A stretch of 64,000 nucleotides of DNA from Metabacillus sp. KUDC1714 (GCF_014217835.1 NZ_CP055263.1:2161001-2225000); one strand, 5' to 3'. Counted from the stretch's first letter, positions 1 to 8,901 are shown. The notes: generated from the letters alone by a model not told the origin. Made by a program: numbers and translations.

Positions 1-1251
1 TTTCAATCGGTAGGTTAATGTTAGGTCCTCTAGTAATTCCATCATATATGCTGACTTTTCGACGATGATTCCAGCAAACTCTTTTGTCTCTCTTTCTGTC
101 CACGAGTAGTTTTCAGTTTCAAGCATCTGAGCATAACCAGATATGGAGGCGAGGGGAGTTTTTAGGTCATGGGAAAGACCGCTGATCCACTCTTCCCGTG
201 TTTGAGTCATTTTGTGACGTTGTGCTTCGTTTTCTTTTAAAGCCGCTGTTAATTGTGATAGGGTTGCAATTAGATCTTTATACAGACGGTACTTCCTTTT
301 TAATTTCCCCTCTTTATTCAATAAGATTGGCCTTTGATGCAAATCTAAAGGCTGCTCATAAAGACCACTGCCAAGATTTTGAATCCATTTCATCATCGTA
401 ATCAACGGAACACCAAATTTACGTGCATACCAAAAGGTAACGATTAACAAAACAAGAAATAACCCTATAAAAATGATTAAAATACTATTACTAATCGTTT
501 TAAACAGGCCATTTTCTATACTTGAGGCTGAATTTGATTCCTGTACACCCACCATAATCGTCTGTTCAGACTCTGCATCATAGTACGCTGCAACAGAATC
601 ATCTTTAGTTTTCGGAAGGGTGTGCAGATCTTCCGTTGAGTAAGTGACCGGCTCTTGATTCGTACCATATCCATCCACTACCTCTCCGTTTGAATTGATT
701 AATTGGACCCAAACCTTTTCTGCTTCAATTTGTTGAAGACTAGATTTGGAAAGATTAAGATTCTGATTTTTCCAATCGAGATCTGCCTTAATCTCGTTTA
801 ATATATTGGTCTCTAACCTTTTTCTACCGAATAAAAGAAAATAGGGCTGTGGAGATGTTTCATCTAATTTCCAATACTGATATTCCACAGTGGCAGGGGC
901 ATTTGGTAGAATTAATGAGGCTAGTTCACTTACTTTAAAATGTTTGGGTATTTGTTTCGGTGCATTGTACGATCCAATAATATTCCCTTTTACTGTTAGG
1001 ATAAGGATCCAGCCGTTCTGATTCGTTACTAGTTGTTTTAATTCTTCATCAATCTTTACTTTCTCACCCTGTATTGTAATCAAGTCAGAAAAAAAATAGC
1101 TATCTACTTTGGATAAATCTTGATTAGCTTCATCTTTCATAATCGAAAAGCCAATAATCGCCCAGAAGGACAAGAAAACAAAGAGAAATATACTAAAAAT
1201 AAGGATTAATTGTATAAAAAACTGTACAAGAAATCGTTTATTGATGTTCAT
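1..1251 (-). CDS. Sensor histidine kinase, partial (C-terminus beyond window)
   Basis: Membrane sensor kinase of a two-component pair. Reading the minus strand from ATG at 1251 gives an uninterrupted frame to the window edge. It has an N-terminal membrane segment (about residues 10-30), an extracytoplasmic sensor region of roughly 220 residues, a second membrane segment (about 253-273), a linker, and the phospho-acceptor H-box SHDLKTPLASISGYAQ near residue 360. The ATP-binding HATPase domain should lie beyond base 1, so the gene is cut by the window and not broken. Its start overlaps the end of the response regulator by 14 bp, implying translational coupling. The signal sensed cannot be told from sequence; the divergent ABC exporter is the likely target. 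Confidence 0.9.
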   Translation of the reverse strand, partial: MNINKRFLVQFFIQLILIFSIFLFVFLSFWAIIGFSIMKDEANQDLSKVDSYFFSDLITIQGEKVKIDEELKQLVTNQNGWILILTVKGNIIGSYNAPKQIPKHFKVSELASLILPNAPATVEYQYWKLDETSPQPYFLLFGRKRLETNILNEIKADLDWKNQNLNLSKSSLQQIEAEKVWVQLINSNGEVVDGYGTNQEPVTYSTEDLHTLPKTKDDSVAAYYDAESEQTIMVGVQESNSASSIENGLFKTISNSILIIFIGLFLVLLIVTFWYARKFGVPLITMMKWIQNLGSGLYEQPLDLHQRPILLNKEGKLKRKYRLYKDLIATLSQLTAALKENEAQRHKMTQTREEWISGLSHDLKTPLASISGYAQMLETENYSWTERETKEFAGIIVEKSAYMMELLEDLTLTYRLK

Positions 1252-1954
1252 GTCTACCACCATTTGGAACAAACTTATAGCCGAGGCCTCTTACTGTTAC
1301 AATGTATAGCGGTTTACTGGGGTCGTTCTCAATTTTTTCCCGAAGTTTTCGAATATGAACCATGACGGTATTATCTTCTCCTAAAAATTCTTCCCCCCAC
1401 ACTTTTTCATAAAGCTGACTTTTACTAAAAAGTTGATTTGGATGTTGACAGAAGAAAAGAAATAACTGGTAAACTTGTGCAGTCAATGCTACAGTTTTGC
1501 CCTTGATATTAACTTCTCCAGAGAGAGTATTTACTTGTATGTTTCCATATTGATAGACTGATTGCGAGCTTTTTGAGATCTTGCCTGAATGACGGCGTAA
1601 ATGTGCTTTTACCCTTGCGACCACCTCCAGGGGATTAAATGGTTTAGTAATATAATCATCTGCACCTAATGCAAAGCCTGAAAGTTTGTCCAAATCTGTT
1701 GATCTTGCTGTAAGAAAGAAAATGGGTGCATCTGTCCTTTCCCTAATCAAGGGACAAATTTCAAAACCACTGCGATCTGGCAACATCACATCCAAAAAAA
1801 TTAAATCATATCGTTTCGATTGACAAAATAAAAGTGCATCTTTTGCATTAGAAGCGGTATCTATATGTTTAAATTCTTCTCTTTTTAAAATCGTGGTTAA
1901 CATATGTAAAATTGCTTGTTCATCATCGACGATTAATAATCGTGTCTCTTGCAT
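1238..1954 (-). CDS. OmpR/PhoB-family response regulator
   Basis: DNA-binding response regulator, 238 residues, normal for the family. The receiver domain (1-120) carries the acidic pair in LIVDDE, phospho-acceptor Asp55 in FLDVMLPD and the conserved lysine in ITKPFNP. The C-terminal winged helix (about 135-232) ends in the typical VRGLGYKF. It is first in an operon with the overlapping histidine kinase. It lies head to head with an ABC-2 exporter, as in Bacillus two-component/ABC modules such as ycbLMNO; that comparison is from general knowledge and orthology is not claimed. Confidence 0.93.
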   Translation of the reverse strand: MQETRLLIVDDEQAILHMLTTILKREEFKHIDTASNAKDALLFCQSKRYDLIFLDVMLPDRSGFEICPLIRERTDAPIFFLTARSTDLDKLSGFALGADDYITKPFNPLEVVARVKAHLRRHSGKISKSSQSVYQYGNIQVNTLSGEVNIKGKTVALTAQVYQLFLFFCQHPNQLFSKSQLYEKVWGEEFLGEDNTVMVHIRKLREKIENDPSKPLYIVTVRGLGYKFVPNGGRHEHQ

Positions 1955-2010
1955 TTTGATGCTCCTATTCTATCTGGTATATAAGTAATGATAACATTCA
2001 GTCATGAAAA

Positions 2011-2073
2011 AAAGAGAAATTAAGGAAAAATTAAGGTAGAGTTTCAGGAGGTTTAAGATAGAAAAAGTATAAT
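2011..2073 (+). promoter_or_regulatory. Putative response-regulator binding site and promoter of the ABC exporter
   Basis: The 7-mer ATTAAGG occurs twice, at 2019-2025 and 2030-2036, exactly 11 bp apart. That direct-repeat layout is typical of OmpR-type regulators. A TATAAT hexamer follows at 2068-2073 without a good -35, as expected for an activated promoter. It lies between the divergent regulator and exporter genes. The assignment is inference from spacing. Confidence 0.4.
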
Positions 2074-2154
2074 CGTTATAGATTGATAGCAGAAGTAAAC
2101 AGAATATCAAAAGAACCAAAATACGAATGAAACATTGAAAGGGAGAAATCAGTT

Positions 2155-2844
2155 ATGTACGTCATTAGTAAAAGAGAGTTTTTTAACTTATTCAAGGGAA
2201 TAAGGTCAATCATTATGATTGCGATTTTATTTATTACCTCCTATTATTCAGCAAAGTTTTCAAATGTGTTTATGTCTGAAATTGAATTTTCTTCAAAGGA
2301 AGCTGAAAATATTCACACAGCTGGTCTTTTGATGCTTATCTTAACCTTGGGGCTATTATTTGTAATGAGCTTGTCTCACGATAGCATAAACCGTGAGGCA
2401 AATGATCGTACGATGCGATTTTTAGTAACAAGAACTTCACGAACATCTATTCTGTATGGTAAGTTCTTAGGTATTTGGCTATTTTGGTTCGTTTGTGTGA
2501 CTGTTTCCTTTTTACTTATCAGTATTTTTGCACATAAGATTGATATTTTTATTTTTTTACAGACAATTAGTTTATTAACATGTTACATAGCCTTAACAAT
2601 TCTGCTTTCAGTCTTAATTCTTAAGCCTGGATATACCATGTTTCTTGGAGTTTTAGTTGGATTGTCTTTTCCTATATTTGGGTTTTGGGTAACCTTTACT
2701 TCGAACATTTGGGTAAGTTGGATAAAGTTTATCACACCATTTTATTATTTAGAGAGAAATGACTATACCTTTATTGTGATCTTTTTATTTGCAGGTGTCA
2801 TGCTTTTTATGGCGCACCTAATTCTTAACAGGAGGTCATTCTGA
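2155..2844 (+). CDS. ABC-2 type transporter permease
   Basis: Membrane component of an ABC exporter, 229 residues with about six hydrophobic segments (for example around residues 17-35, 55-73, 100-128, 133-150, 158-180 and 203-222). The start has the binding site GGGAGAAATC upstream. Its TGA overlaps the ATG of the ATPase gene by one base (TGATG), so the two are co-translated. The substrate is unknown. Divergent linkage to a two-component system suggests inducible export, perhaps of an antimicrobial or a lipid; that is inference. Confidence 0.85.
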   Translation: MYVISKREFFNLFKGIRSIIMIAILFITSYYSAKFSNVFMSEIEFSSKEAENIHTAGLLMLILTLGLLFVMSLSHDSINREANDRTMRFLVTRTSRTSILYGKFLGIWLFWFVCVTVSFLLISIFAHKIDIFIFLQTISLLTCYIALTILLSVLILKPGYTMFLGVLVGLSFPIFGFWVTFTSNIWVSWIKFITPFYYLERNDYTFIVIFLFAGVMLFMAHLILNRRSF

Positions 2845-3749
2845 TGATTGCCATCGAAACAAAACAGCTTAAGAAGTCGTTTGGAGCAGTATCAATTGTA
2901 AAGGGTATTGACCTTATTGTGGAACAAGGGGAAATCTTCGGCTTTCTAGGTCGCAACGGTGCTGGTAAATCGACTTTCATTAATATGTTAACAGACATTA
3001 TTCAACCTAGCTCTGGAGCATACACACTTTTAGGTGTAAAAGGCCCAAATAATCAAGTTAAGAAGAGAATCGGGGTCATGCCTGATTACTCGACTTTCTA
3101 TGGATCTTTAACCGCGATAGAGCATTTAAAATTCCTATCTGCGCTTTCGGGTCAGCCAGTAGCAAAAGTGCGATGCATGGAAGTGCTCCAACTTGTTGGT
3201 CTAAAGGCTCATGCTCATAAAAAAACCGCGAAATTTTCATTTGGTATGAAAAAGAAGCTTGGTATTGCACAAGCCATCATCCATGACCCCGAACTGATTT
3301 TTCTTGACGAACCAACTTCAGGTATCGATGCTGAATCTGTGATCCAAATCCATAAGCTGATCGATCAGCTACACAAAAAGGGCAAGACTATTTTCATGAC
3401 ATCTCATAATCTTGATGAAGTGGAAAAAATATGCACAAGAATTGCGATTATGAAGGAAGGGCAGATTGTCAAAATTGGTACAATGGATGAACTTAGAAAC
3501 TTCTATAGGTCGAAGATCACTGTTAGACTCAAGCATTCTTCGATGCCTAAATCTGAACAAGTAAAATTACATCAGTGGCTGAAGTCAGTTGGGACAGATC
3601 TGGAAATAAAAGATCCTTATGTCACTATTACAATTGATGATGAAAAGAAAATTGCTGATATGATTCGAGCATTTAATCAGTGTAACGTAGATGTCTTTCG
3701 TGTAGAAGTAGAAGAACCATCACTTGAAGAAATCTTCCTGGACGAATAA
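2844..3749 (+). CDS. ABC transporter ATP-binding protein
   Basis: ATPase subunit, 301 residues. Walker A is GRNGAGKST (about residues 37-45), the signature region is FSFGMKKKLGIAQA (about 132-145), Walker B is LIFLDEPTSGID, and the switch histidine lies in MTSHNLDEV. An extra C-terminal domain of about 80 residues ends in EEPSLEEIFL, typical of ABC-2 exporter ATPases (CcmA/NatA type). It partners the permease immediately upstream, with the ribosome binding site GGAGG inside the permease gene. The substrate is not identifiable. Confidence 0.92.
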   Translation: MIAIETKQLKKSFGAVSIVKGIDLIVEQGEIFGFLGRNGAGKSTFINMLTDIIQPSSGAYTLLGVKGPNNQVKKRIGVMPDYSTFYGSLTAIEHLKFLSALSGQPVAKVRCMEVLQLVGLKAHAHKKTAKFSFGMKKKLGIAQAIIHDPELIFLDEPTSGIDAESVIQIHKLIDQLHKKGKTIFMTSHNLDEVEKICTRIAIMKEGQIVKIGTMDELRNFYRSKITVRLKHSSMPKSEQVKLHQWLKSVGTDLEIKDPYVTITIDDEKKIADMIRAFNQCNVDVFRVEVEEPSLEEIFLDE

Positions 3750-3798
3750 ATTAAATAAAAGTATATATAGCACAATGGATTAGAAATAAATTATTGGA

Positions 3799-3930
3799 AC
3801 TATCAATCGGGCCAAACCGGTCCAGCATGCTGGTGTTGATGATGTGCCACTAGTACTTGCTGACTCATTTTATAAGTGGTATATGGGGCGCCGAAATGAA
3901 ATTGAAATTGAGATTGATACTAAGTTATAA
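3799..3930 (+). pseudogene. Possible remnant of an unidentified coding sequence
   Basis: A short open stretch here reads like real protein (for example HAGVDDVPLVLADSFYKWY, then GRRNEIEIEID and a stop). It has no start codon or ribosome binding site, and an in-frame stop lies just upstream. I do not recognise the parent family. It could be the 3' relic of a deleted gene or chance. Confidence 0.25.
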
Positions 3931-3990
3931 TTGATGGAATTGATAATAATTAATGTGGATTTAAGGATATCGAATGGAGGAATTGGAATT

Positions 3991-4332
3991 ATGGTAGACT
4001 TACCAAATTGTCCGAAATGTAATTCAGAATATACATACGATGATGGAAGTCTTTTTGTTTGCCCTGAATGTAGCCATGAATGGTCTGTAGAATTAGAAGT
4101 TGAAAATAGTGAAGGTAGTAAGGATATTACAGATGCAAATGGGAATGTTTTAAACGATGGCGATTCTGTATCAGTAATCAAAGACCTTAAAGTTAAAGGA
4201 ACTTCATTAGTTGTAAAAGTAGGTACAAAGGTAAAAAATATACGTTTAGTTGATGGAGATCATGATATTGATTGCAAAATTGACGGATTTGGAGCTATGA
4301 AATTAAAATCTGAATTTGTAAAAAAGGTATAA
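3991..4332 (+). CDS. yjdM: YjdM/PhnA-family zinc-ribbon protein
   Basis: Small cytoplasmic protein of the PhnA/YjdM family, long misannotated as alkylphosphonate-uptake protein; its physiological role is not settled. The start at 3991 ([10 protein letters not shown]) is preferred over an in-frame upstream ATG at 3931 because GGAGG lies 10 bases ahead, giving 113 residues, the usual family size. An N-terminal zinc ribbon has CPKC and CPEC pairs. The C-terminal half is the conserved YjdM core with [13 protein letters not shown] and [20 protein letters not shown]. It is a single gene ending at a bidirectional terminator shared with iolT. Confidence 0.9.
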   Translation: MVDLPNCPKCNSEYTYDDGSLFVCPECSHEWSVELEVENSEGSKDITDANGNVLNDGDSVSVIKDLKVKGTSLVVKVGTKVKNIRLVDGDHDIDCKIDGFGAMKLKSEFVKKV

Positions 4333-4359
4333 ACGTGGTTTTAATTCTGTTGTAATAAA

Positions 4360-4408
4360 GAAAAGACGTTCATTAAGGTGGTTTATTTTCTTAATGAACG
4401 CCTTTTTT
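4360..4408. terminator. Bidirectional terminator between yjdM and iolT
   Basis: An 11-bp inverted repeat (CGTTCATTAAG at 4367-4377 with CTTAATGAACG at 4390-4400) is followed by a T-run on the plus strand and preceded by an A-rich stretch, so it can serve both converging genes. Confidence 0.8.
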
Positions 4409-4458
4409 ATCTGGCTTAATTATTTTTGTTGAAAAGTAAAGCGCTTTATATTTTTGGA

Positions 4459-5880
4459 CTACTTAGCCATTTTATTTAATTGGTTTAATGTAGTTGAATT
4501 ATCTTCTTTCTTATAATTACGGAAGTATTGTTCTAGTTGCTCAAGTGTTAATCCCTTAGTTTCCGGCAAGAATTTCTTTACAAATGTGATTGCTGCAAGT
4601 CCAAGAACAACAAATATAAAGAAGGTTGTAGATAAACCGACCTTATCAAGTAAAACAGGGAACATCAAACCGATGAAAAAGTTTACCATCCAGAGACAAA
4701 AAACAGTTATTCCCATACCAAGACCTCTTAATCTTAAAGGGAAAATTTCAGAAAGCATTAACCATGTTACTGGTGAAATGGCACCCTGCTGGAAAGCAAG
4801 GAATGTGACTGTCAATGCTAAAACAATATATGGAAGAGCGGGAGATCCTTCAAGTGTAAGTGAGAATATTCCAATAAGTAGGAGTGCAGTCGTAGTTCCT
4901 ATCAAACCAGTTATTAGCATTGGTCGACGGCCAACTTTACCAAGCAGCCAAATCCCAACGAAAGTTGCTAACACTGAGATTACACCATTGGCAATATTAC
5001 CTATAAGCGCAGCCTCTGTTTGAAAGCCAGCATCTTTAAGAATTTCAGTACCATAGTACATAATCGAGTTTACACCAGTAATTTGTTGCACAACTGCAAT
5101 TCCAATTCCGATAAATAAGATTCTGCGTACCCATGGTACAGCCATATCCTTTAAAGTTACTTTTTTAATTTCTGATTTTTCGACAAAAGCAGACTTAATC
5201 TCAGCTAATTCAGATTTAGCTCGACTTTCCTCACGTACTTGTCTAAGAACTCGCAAAGCATCATTGTTTTTTCTTTTTGATACAAGCCAACGTGGACTTT
5301 CAGGCATTTTAATCATGCCAAAGAATAGGAAAATAGCTGGTAGAGCTGCTATAGCTAACATGTAACGCCAAACATGATCATTGTCACCCATTGTGTTGCC
5401 AAGTATAGCATTAAAGATGAAGGCTAATAATTGTCCAGAAACAATCATTAATTCATTTTGAGTAACCATGCGACCTCTGCTCTCTGCAGGTGACATTTCC
5501 GCTAAGTAGGTAGGAACAGTTACTGAAGCGCCCCCTACAGCAACCCCTAATAAGAAACGGAAGATTACCATAACAGTAACATTAGGAGCAAGTGTACAGC
5601 CAAGTGTAGCGATAAAGAATAACACAGCTAGATATAGAATGTTTTTGCGACGGCCATTAAAATCTGAAAGTCGACCACCGAACACTGCGCCGAGTGCGGC
5701 ACCAAAAAGAAGTGAACTTGCAACAAGACCCTCGGTGAAGGAATTAAGATTTAGAGCTTCGGACATATAAGGCAACGCACCGTTGATAACACCAGTATCG
5801 TAACCGAAGAGAAGCCCGCCAAATGTGGAGACTAAGATAACTTTGAGTAAAAACGAGTTTTGTTTGACCTGTTTATTCAA
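4459..5880 (-). CDS. iolT: Major myo-inositol transporter IolT (MFS sugar porter)
   Basis: Proton-coupled sugar/inositol importer, 473 residues with 12 predicted membrane helices. Sugar-porter signatures are present: GGLLFGYDTGVINGAL near the N-terminus, the loop motif GGRLSDFNGRR, PESPRWL before the central loop, and PETKGLTLEQLE at the C-terminus. The start is TTG at 5880 behind AAGGAGG. Placement next to iolR and the iol operon, and close resemblance to Bacillus IolT as I recall it, support inositol as substrate. A cre-like box lies upstream, pointing to carbon catabolite control. Confidence 0.9.
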   Translation of the reverse strand: MNKQVKQNSFLLKVILVSTFGGLLFGYDTGVINGALPYMSEALNLNSFTEGLVASSLLFGAALGAVFGGRLSDFNGRRKNILYLAVLFFIATLGCTLAPNVTVMVIFRFLLGVAVGGASVTVPTYLAEMSPAESRGRMVTQNELMIVSGQLLAFIFNAILGNTMGDNDHVWRYMLAIAALPAIFLFFGMIKMPESPRWLVSKRKNNDALRVLRQVREESRAKSELAEIKSAFVEKSEIKKVTLKDMAVPWVRRILFIGIGIAVVQQITGVNSIMYYGTEILKDAGFQTEAALIGNIANGVISVLATFVGIWLLGKVGRRPMLITGLIGTTTALLLIGIFSLTLEGSPALPYIVLALTVTFLAFQQGAISPVTWLMLSEIFPLRLRGLGMGITVFCLWMVNFFIGLMFPVLLDKVGLSTTFFIFVVLGLAAITFVKKFLPETKGLTLEQLEQYFRNYKKEDNSTTLNQLNKMAK

Positions 5881-5958
5881 AATAATTCCTCCTTTTGAAA
5901 CATATTGGTTATATGTTGATTATTTTTTGGTTACTTATGAATGTTTTGATCATATTAT

Positions 5959-5972
5959 TAAAAGCGCTTTCA
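5959..5972 (-). promoter_or_regulatory. cre-like operator upstream of iolT
   Basis: Read on the minus strand this is TGAAAGCGCTTTTA, one base from the palindrome TGAAAGCGCTTTCA and fitting the CcpA consensus TGWAANCGNTNWCA except at one end position. It lies about 80 bases upstream of the iolT start, within the 380-base iolT-iolR spacer. Confidence 0.6.
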
Positions 5973-6167
5973 GTCAATAGAAATTTCAGAATTTTTATCG
6001 ATAATTTTAGATAATAATAGAAAAATCATTACGAATTATGGAGATGTTACCAGTATTATCACTATTCTAAACTAGTGATAGATAGCAGTTAGTCTTTCAG
6101 ATAATTGTGTAATAGATTAAGAAATTGACCAATACATGAAAATAAATGGTGAAGTTTTGGGTAACTC

Positions 6168-6196
6168 TTGATAGAATATAAAAAAACACTTATAGT
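6168..6196 (+). promoter_or_regulatory. Sigma-A promoter of iolR
   Basis: TTGATA (6168-6173), a 17-base spacer and TATAGT (6191-6196) lie 65 bases before the iolR start. The rest of the iolT-iolR spacer (5881-6260) is AT-rich, and I see nothing else in it besides the cre-like box. Confidence 0.6.
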
Positions 6197-6260
6197 AATA
6201 GTAGAAGTACGCTTCTAGTCGCATGAAAAGTGAAAATAAATGCATTCAAGAGGGGTAATT

Positions 6261-7025
6261 ATGATAAAAACAGAACGTATTGAACAAATACAGGATTATG
6301 TTCTTGTCAATGATACTGTATCTTTAGATGAGCTTGTAAAAGTGTTTGATGTATCTAAAAACACGATTCGACGTGATATTCAGCAGTTGGTTGAACGAGG
6401 GAAAATAATAAAGGTTTACGGTGGGGTAGCTGCAAATCATGCAACACTTAAATCGTTTAACGAAAGGCAGACACGCAATCAAAAACAAAAAAGGTCAATT
6501 GCTAGGGCAGCTGCAAATTTTGTTGAGGATGGGGATATCATTTATATTGATTCAGGAACGACTACATTAGAAATGGTGGAGCACCTCCAGGCAAAGAATG
6601 TTACGATCATTACAAATAATCTCGACTTTATTTTTAAATCGTTTCCATATGATAATTTAAATGTCATTTCAACTGGTGGAGTATTTGATCGTAAAACAAA
6701 ATCATTTGTTAGTTTGAAAAATATGGATTTATTAAAATCCTATAATATTAACAAGGCTTTCATGGCTTCAACTGGTATCACCATCTCAAATGGAGTGACT
6801 CATTCCTCTCCTCTTGAAAGTGAGATAAAGCAAACTGTCGTTAAAAAGAGTTCAAAAGTCTTTCTACTGGTTGATCATTGTAAATTTGATAAATATGCCT
6901 TGATGACCTATTGTGATATGGATGAAGTTGATTATATTGTAACGGATAAAGCCCCAAGTGAAAGCTACCAAGAATATACAAAGAGGCACGATATTCAACT
7001 TGTAATCTCAGATAATTTGAATTGA
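6261..7025 (+). CDS. iolR: DeoR-family repressor IolR
   Basis: Transcriptional regulator, 254 residues (Bacillus IolR is about 251). An N-terminal helix-turn-helix (VSLDELVKVFDVSKNTIRRD) is followed by a DeoR sensor domain with the sugar-phosphate-binding signatures IDSGTTTLEM and ITNNLDF. In Bacillus subtilis IolR represses the iol genes and is released by DKG-phosphate. The start at 6261 has GAGGGG six bases ahead and is preferred to the ATG at 6240. It is followed after 51 bp by a tautomerase gene, probably in the same transcript. Confidence 0.92.
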   Translation: MIKTERIEQIQDYVLVNDTVSLDELVKVFDVSKNTIRRDIQQLVERGKIIKVYGGVAANHATLKSFNERQTRNQKQKRSIARAAANFVEDGDIIYIDSGTTTLEMVEHLQAKNVTIITNNLDFIFKSFPYDNLNVISTGGVFDRKTKSFVSLKNMDLLKSYNINKAFMASTGITISNGVTHSSPLESEIKQTVVKKSSKVFLLVDHCKFDKYALMTYCDMDEVDYIVTDKAPSESYQEYTKRHDIQLVISDNLN

Positions 7026-7076
7026 AATGAAGTAGGGAAAAAAATAGGTTTAATTAATCTAAGGAGGAACTAAAAC

Positions 7077-7466
7077 ATGCCATTATTACGTTTTGATTTA
7101 ATAGAGGGTCGCGATGAAAAGTCATTAAAAAAATTATTGGATGTTGCCCATAATGCTATGGTGGAAGCTTTTAAAGTACCGGAAAGGGACCGTTATCAAA
7201 TTGTTCATCAGCATCCAGCTAATGAACTTATAATTGAAGATACAGGTTTGGGCTTTAATCGAAGTAAAAATTTAGTCATTATAAGCATCGTTAGCAAAAC
7301 TAGGACTACGAGTCAAAAGGAGCTGTTATATGCTTTACTAGCAAGCCAACTTGAGTCTGAGTGTGGCATTTCTCCTCAAGACTTAATGGTATCTATTACG
7401 GAAAATGGGGACGCAGACTGGAGTTTTGGAGTAGGCGAAGCGCAGTTCTTAACAGGAAAATTATAA
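7077..7466 (+). CDS. Tautomerase-family protein
   Basis: Protein of 129 residues resembling the two-repeat tautomerase family (YrdN/YusQ-like in Bacillus). Proline follows the initiator Met ([11 protein letters not shown]), the position of the catalytic amino-terminal proline, and the C-terminal part reads [18 protein letters not shown], typical of this group. A strong AAGGAGG site precedes it. Location directly after iolR suggests a job in inositol or keto-intermediate metabolism; the substrate is unknown. Confidence 0.8.
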   Translation: MPLLRFDLIEGRDEKSLKKLLDVAHNAMVEAFKVPERDRYQIVHQHPANELIIEDTGLGFNRSKNLVIISIVSKTRTTSQKELLYALLASQLESECGISPQDLMVSITENGDADWSFGVGEAQFLTGKL

Positions 7467-7492
7467 CTCATTTTATGAGGGGCTAGTTCTTG

Positions 7493-7510
7493 CTTATTCA
7501 ATTGAATAAG
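7493..7510. repeat. 18-bp perfect palindrome downstream of the tautomerase gene
   Basis: CTTATTCAATTGAATAAG is a perfect palindrome 26 bases after the stop codon. No T-run follows, so it is a poor terminator; it might be an operator or a weak transcript end. Confidence 0.4.
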
Positions 7511-7597
7511 TAAGGACACTTCTAGAATATAATAATAAGTGCTATTTAAAACAAGATCGAACCTGGTTATGTCGAATATAAAATTAAAATAAGCTAT

Positions 7598-7611
7598 TGA
7601 AAGCGCTTTAG
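7598..7611 (+). promoter_or_regulatory. cre-like operator upstream of iolB
   Basis: TGAAAGCGCTTTAG, a near match to the CcpA-binding palindrome, lies 300 bases upstream of the mapped iolB promoter in the 619-base spacer 7467-8085. A second similar box, TGAAATCGATTGCA, is at 7758-7771. Confidence 0.5.
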
Positions 7612-7904
7612 GTTAATGTTATTATAAAATTATTAAAAATCAAATTATTTAAAGATTGAATAAGTCTAGAAAGGCAGAATATACTGATAAGGATACATCT
7701 TTATTAAGGATTCAATACCTTTAGGTTGTTTAAGTTGGATAAAAGTAATTTCTATACTGAAATCGATTGCAGTAATATAATGCTAAAATGATACCAAAAC
7801 AATTACATTAGTCCAATGGAGCGATAATTGTATGTAATTTCATACAAATAAGCATATAGAAGATGAATAGTCTTTTTTTAAGAGTAAAACACTTTGAAAA
7901 ATTG

Positions 7905-7933
7905 TTGACTGAAAGCGTTTGTATTATTATTCT
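7905..7933 (+). promoter_or_regulatory. Main iol operon promoter with embedded operator
   Basis: TTGACT (7905-7910), a 17-base spacer and TATTCT (7928-7933) form a good sigma-A promoter. The spacer contains the cre/LacI-type box TGAAAGCGTTTGTA (7910-7923), so a bound repressor would occlude polymerase. The transcript would have a leader of about 145 bases before iolB. Confidence 0.6.
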
Positions 7934-7996
7934 GAAGGAGAGATTATTAAACTTGCAAAGATTAGATAACACCTATTCTTTAAAAATAAGTAACAA

Positions 7997-8010
7997 TGAA
8001 ATCGATTTCA
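7997..8010 (+). promoter_or_regulatory. Perfect 14-bp operator palindrome in the iolB leader
   Basis: TGAAATCGATTTCA is a perfect palindrome downstream of the promoter. The same 14-mer recurs upstream of mmsA at 18458-18471. It fits a roadblock cre, or an operator for the LacI-family regulators encoded at 15847 and 17104. Confidence 0.6.
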
Positions 8011-8085
8011 GAGAATGTCAATTTATTAAAAAGCAGAATATAGAATTTTCTTACTACAATAAATCCAATAAAGGAGGAGATAGCA

Positions 8086-8901
8086 ATGAGTAAATTGCTT
8101 CGCAAACCAAATAATCAGGAAATTGCACAAGGTGTAACACTTGTACATGATGTGACATCAGAAAATTCATCGTTGGAATATGTAGGCTTTAAAATAATAG
8201 ATTTAGCTCCTGGTGTTACATATACAGAGGAATTAGGGAAGCAAGAATGTTGTATTGTAGCAGTAACAGGGAAGATAAATGTTTCAGATAGGGATGTTAC
8301 ATATGAAAATATAGGGACTCGCAAATCTGTATTTGAAAAGCAACCAACAGATAGTGTGTATGTATCAAATGATCACATTTTTGATGTAGAGGCAGTTAGT
8401 GGGGCGCGTGTAGCTTTATGCTACTCACCTTCGGAAAAACAATTACCAACAAGATTGATTAGTGCTTCAGAAAATGGTGTCGAACAACGAGGAACAGGCA
8501 ACAACAAGCGAATGGTGCATAACATCCTACCAGATTCAGATCCATCAGCAAACAGCTTACTAGTTGTTGAGGTTTTTACTGAAAGTGGAAATTGGTCTAG
8601 CTATCCTCCACATAAGCATGATCAAGATAATTTGCCGCAGGAATCATTTTTAGAAGAAACATATTATCACGAAATGAACCCGCCGCAAGGATTTGTATTT
8701 CAACGTGTTTATACAGATGATCGTTCCTTGGATGAGACGATGACTGTAGAAAACGGTAATGTTGTCATCGTACCTGTAGGTTACCACCCTGTAGGTGTAC
8801 CTGAAGGCTATACGTCCTATTATTTAAATGTTATGGCAGGACCAAAGCGAATTTGGAAGTTCCACAATGATCCTGATCATGAATGGATTTTAAAACGCTA
8901 A
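8086..8901 (+). CDS. iolB: 5-deoxy-glucuronate isomerase IolB
   Basis: Converts 5-deoxy-D-glucuronate to 2-deoxy-5-keto-gluconate (DKG) in inositol breakdown. It has 271 residues, the normal length, with a double cupin fold. Likely metal ligands lie in SSYPPHKHD, EETYYHEM and the C-terminal VPVGYHPV. It is the first gene of the operon iolBCDEGIJ, behind a strong AAAGGAGG site, 21 bases before iolC. Confidence 0.95.
   Translation: MSKLLRKPNNQEIAQGVTLVHDVTSENSSLEYVGFKIIDLAPGVTYTEELGKQECCIVAVTGKINVSDRDVTYENIGTRKSVFEKQPTDSVYVSNDHIFDVEAVSGARVALCYSPSEKQLPTRLISASENGVEQRGTGNNKRMVHNILPDSDPSANSLLVVEVFTESGNWSSYPPHKHDQDNLPQESFLEETYYHEMNPPQGFVFQRVYTDDRSLDETMTVENGNVVIVPVGYHPVGVPEGYTSYYLNVMAGPKRIWKFHNDPDHEWILKR

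Noticed and set aside
198..401. 67-codon open frame on the plus strand
   Set aside because: It is antisense to the histidine kinase frame, which runs uninterrupted through it.
7863..8093. 76-codon open frame upstream of iolB
   Set aside because: It spans the iol promoter and the two operators, has no ribosome binding site and resembles no protein; it is the leader region.
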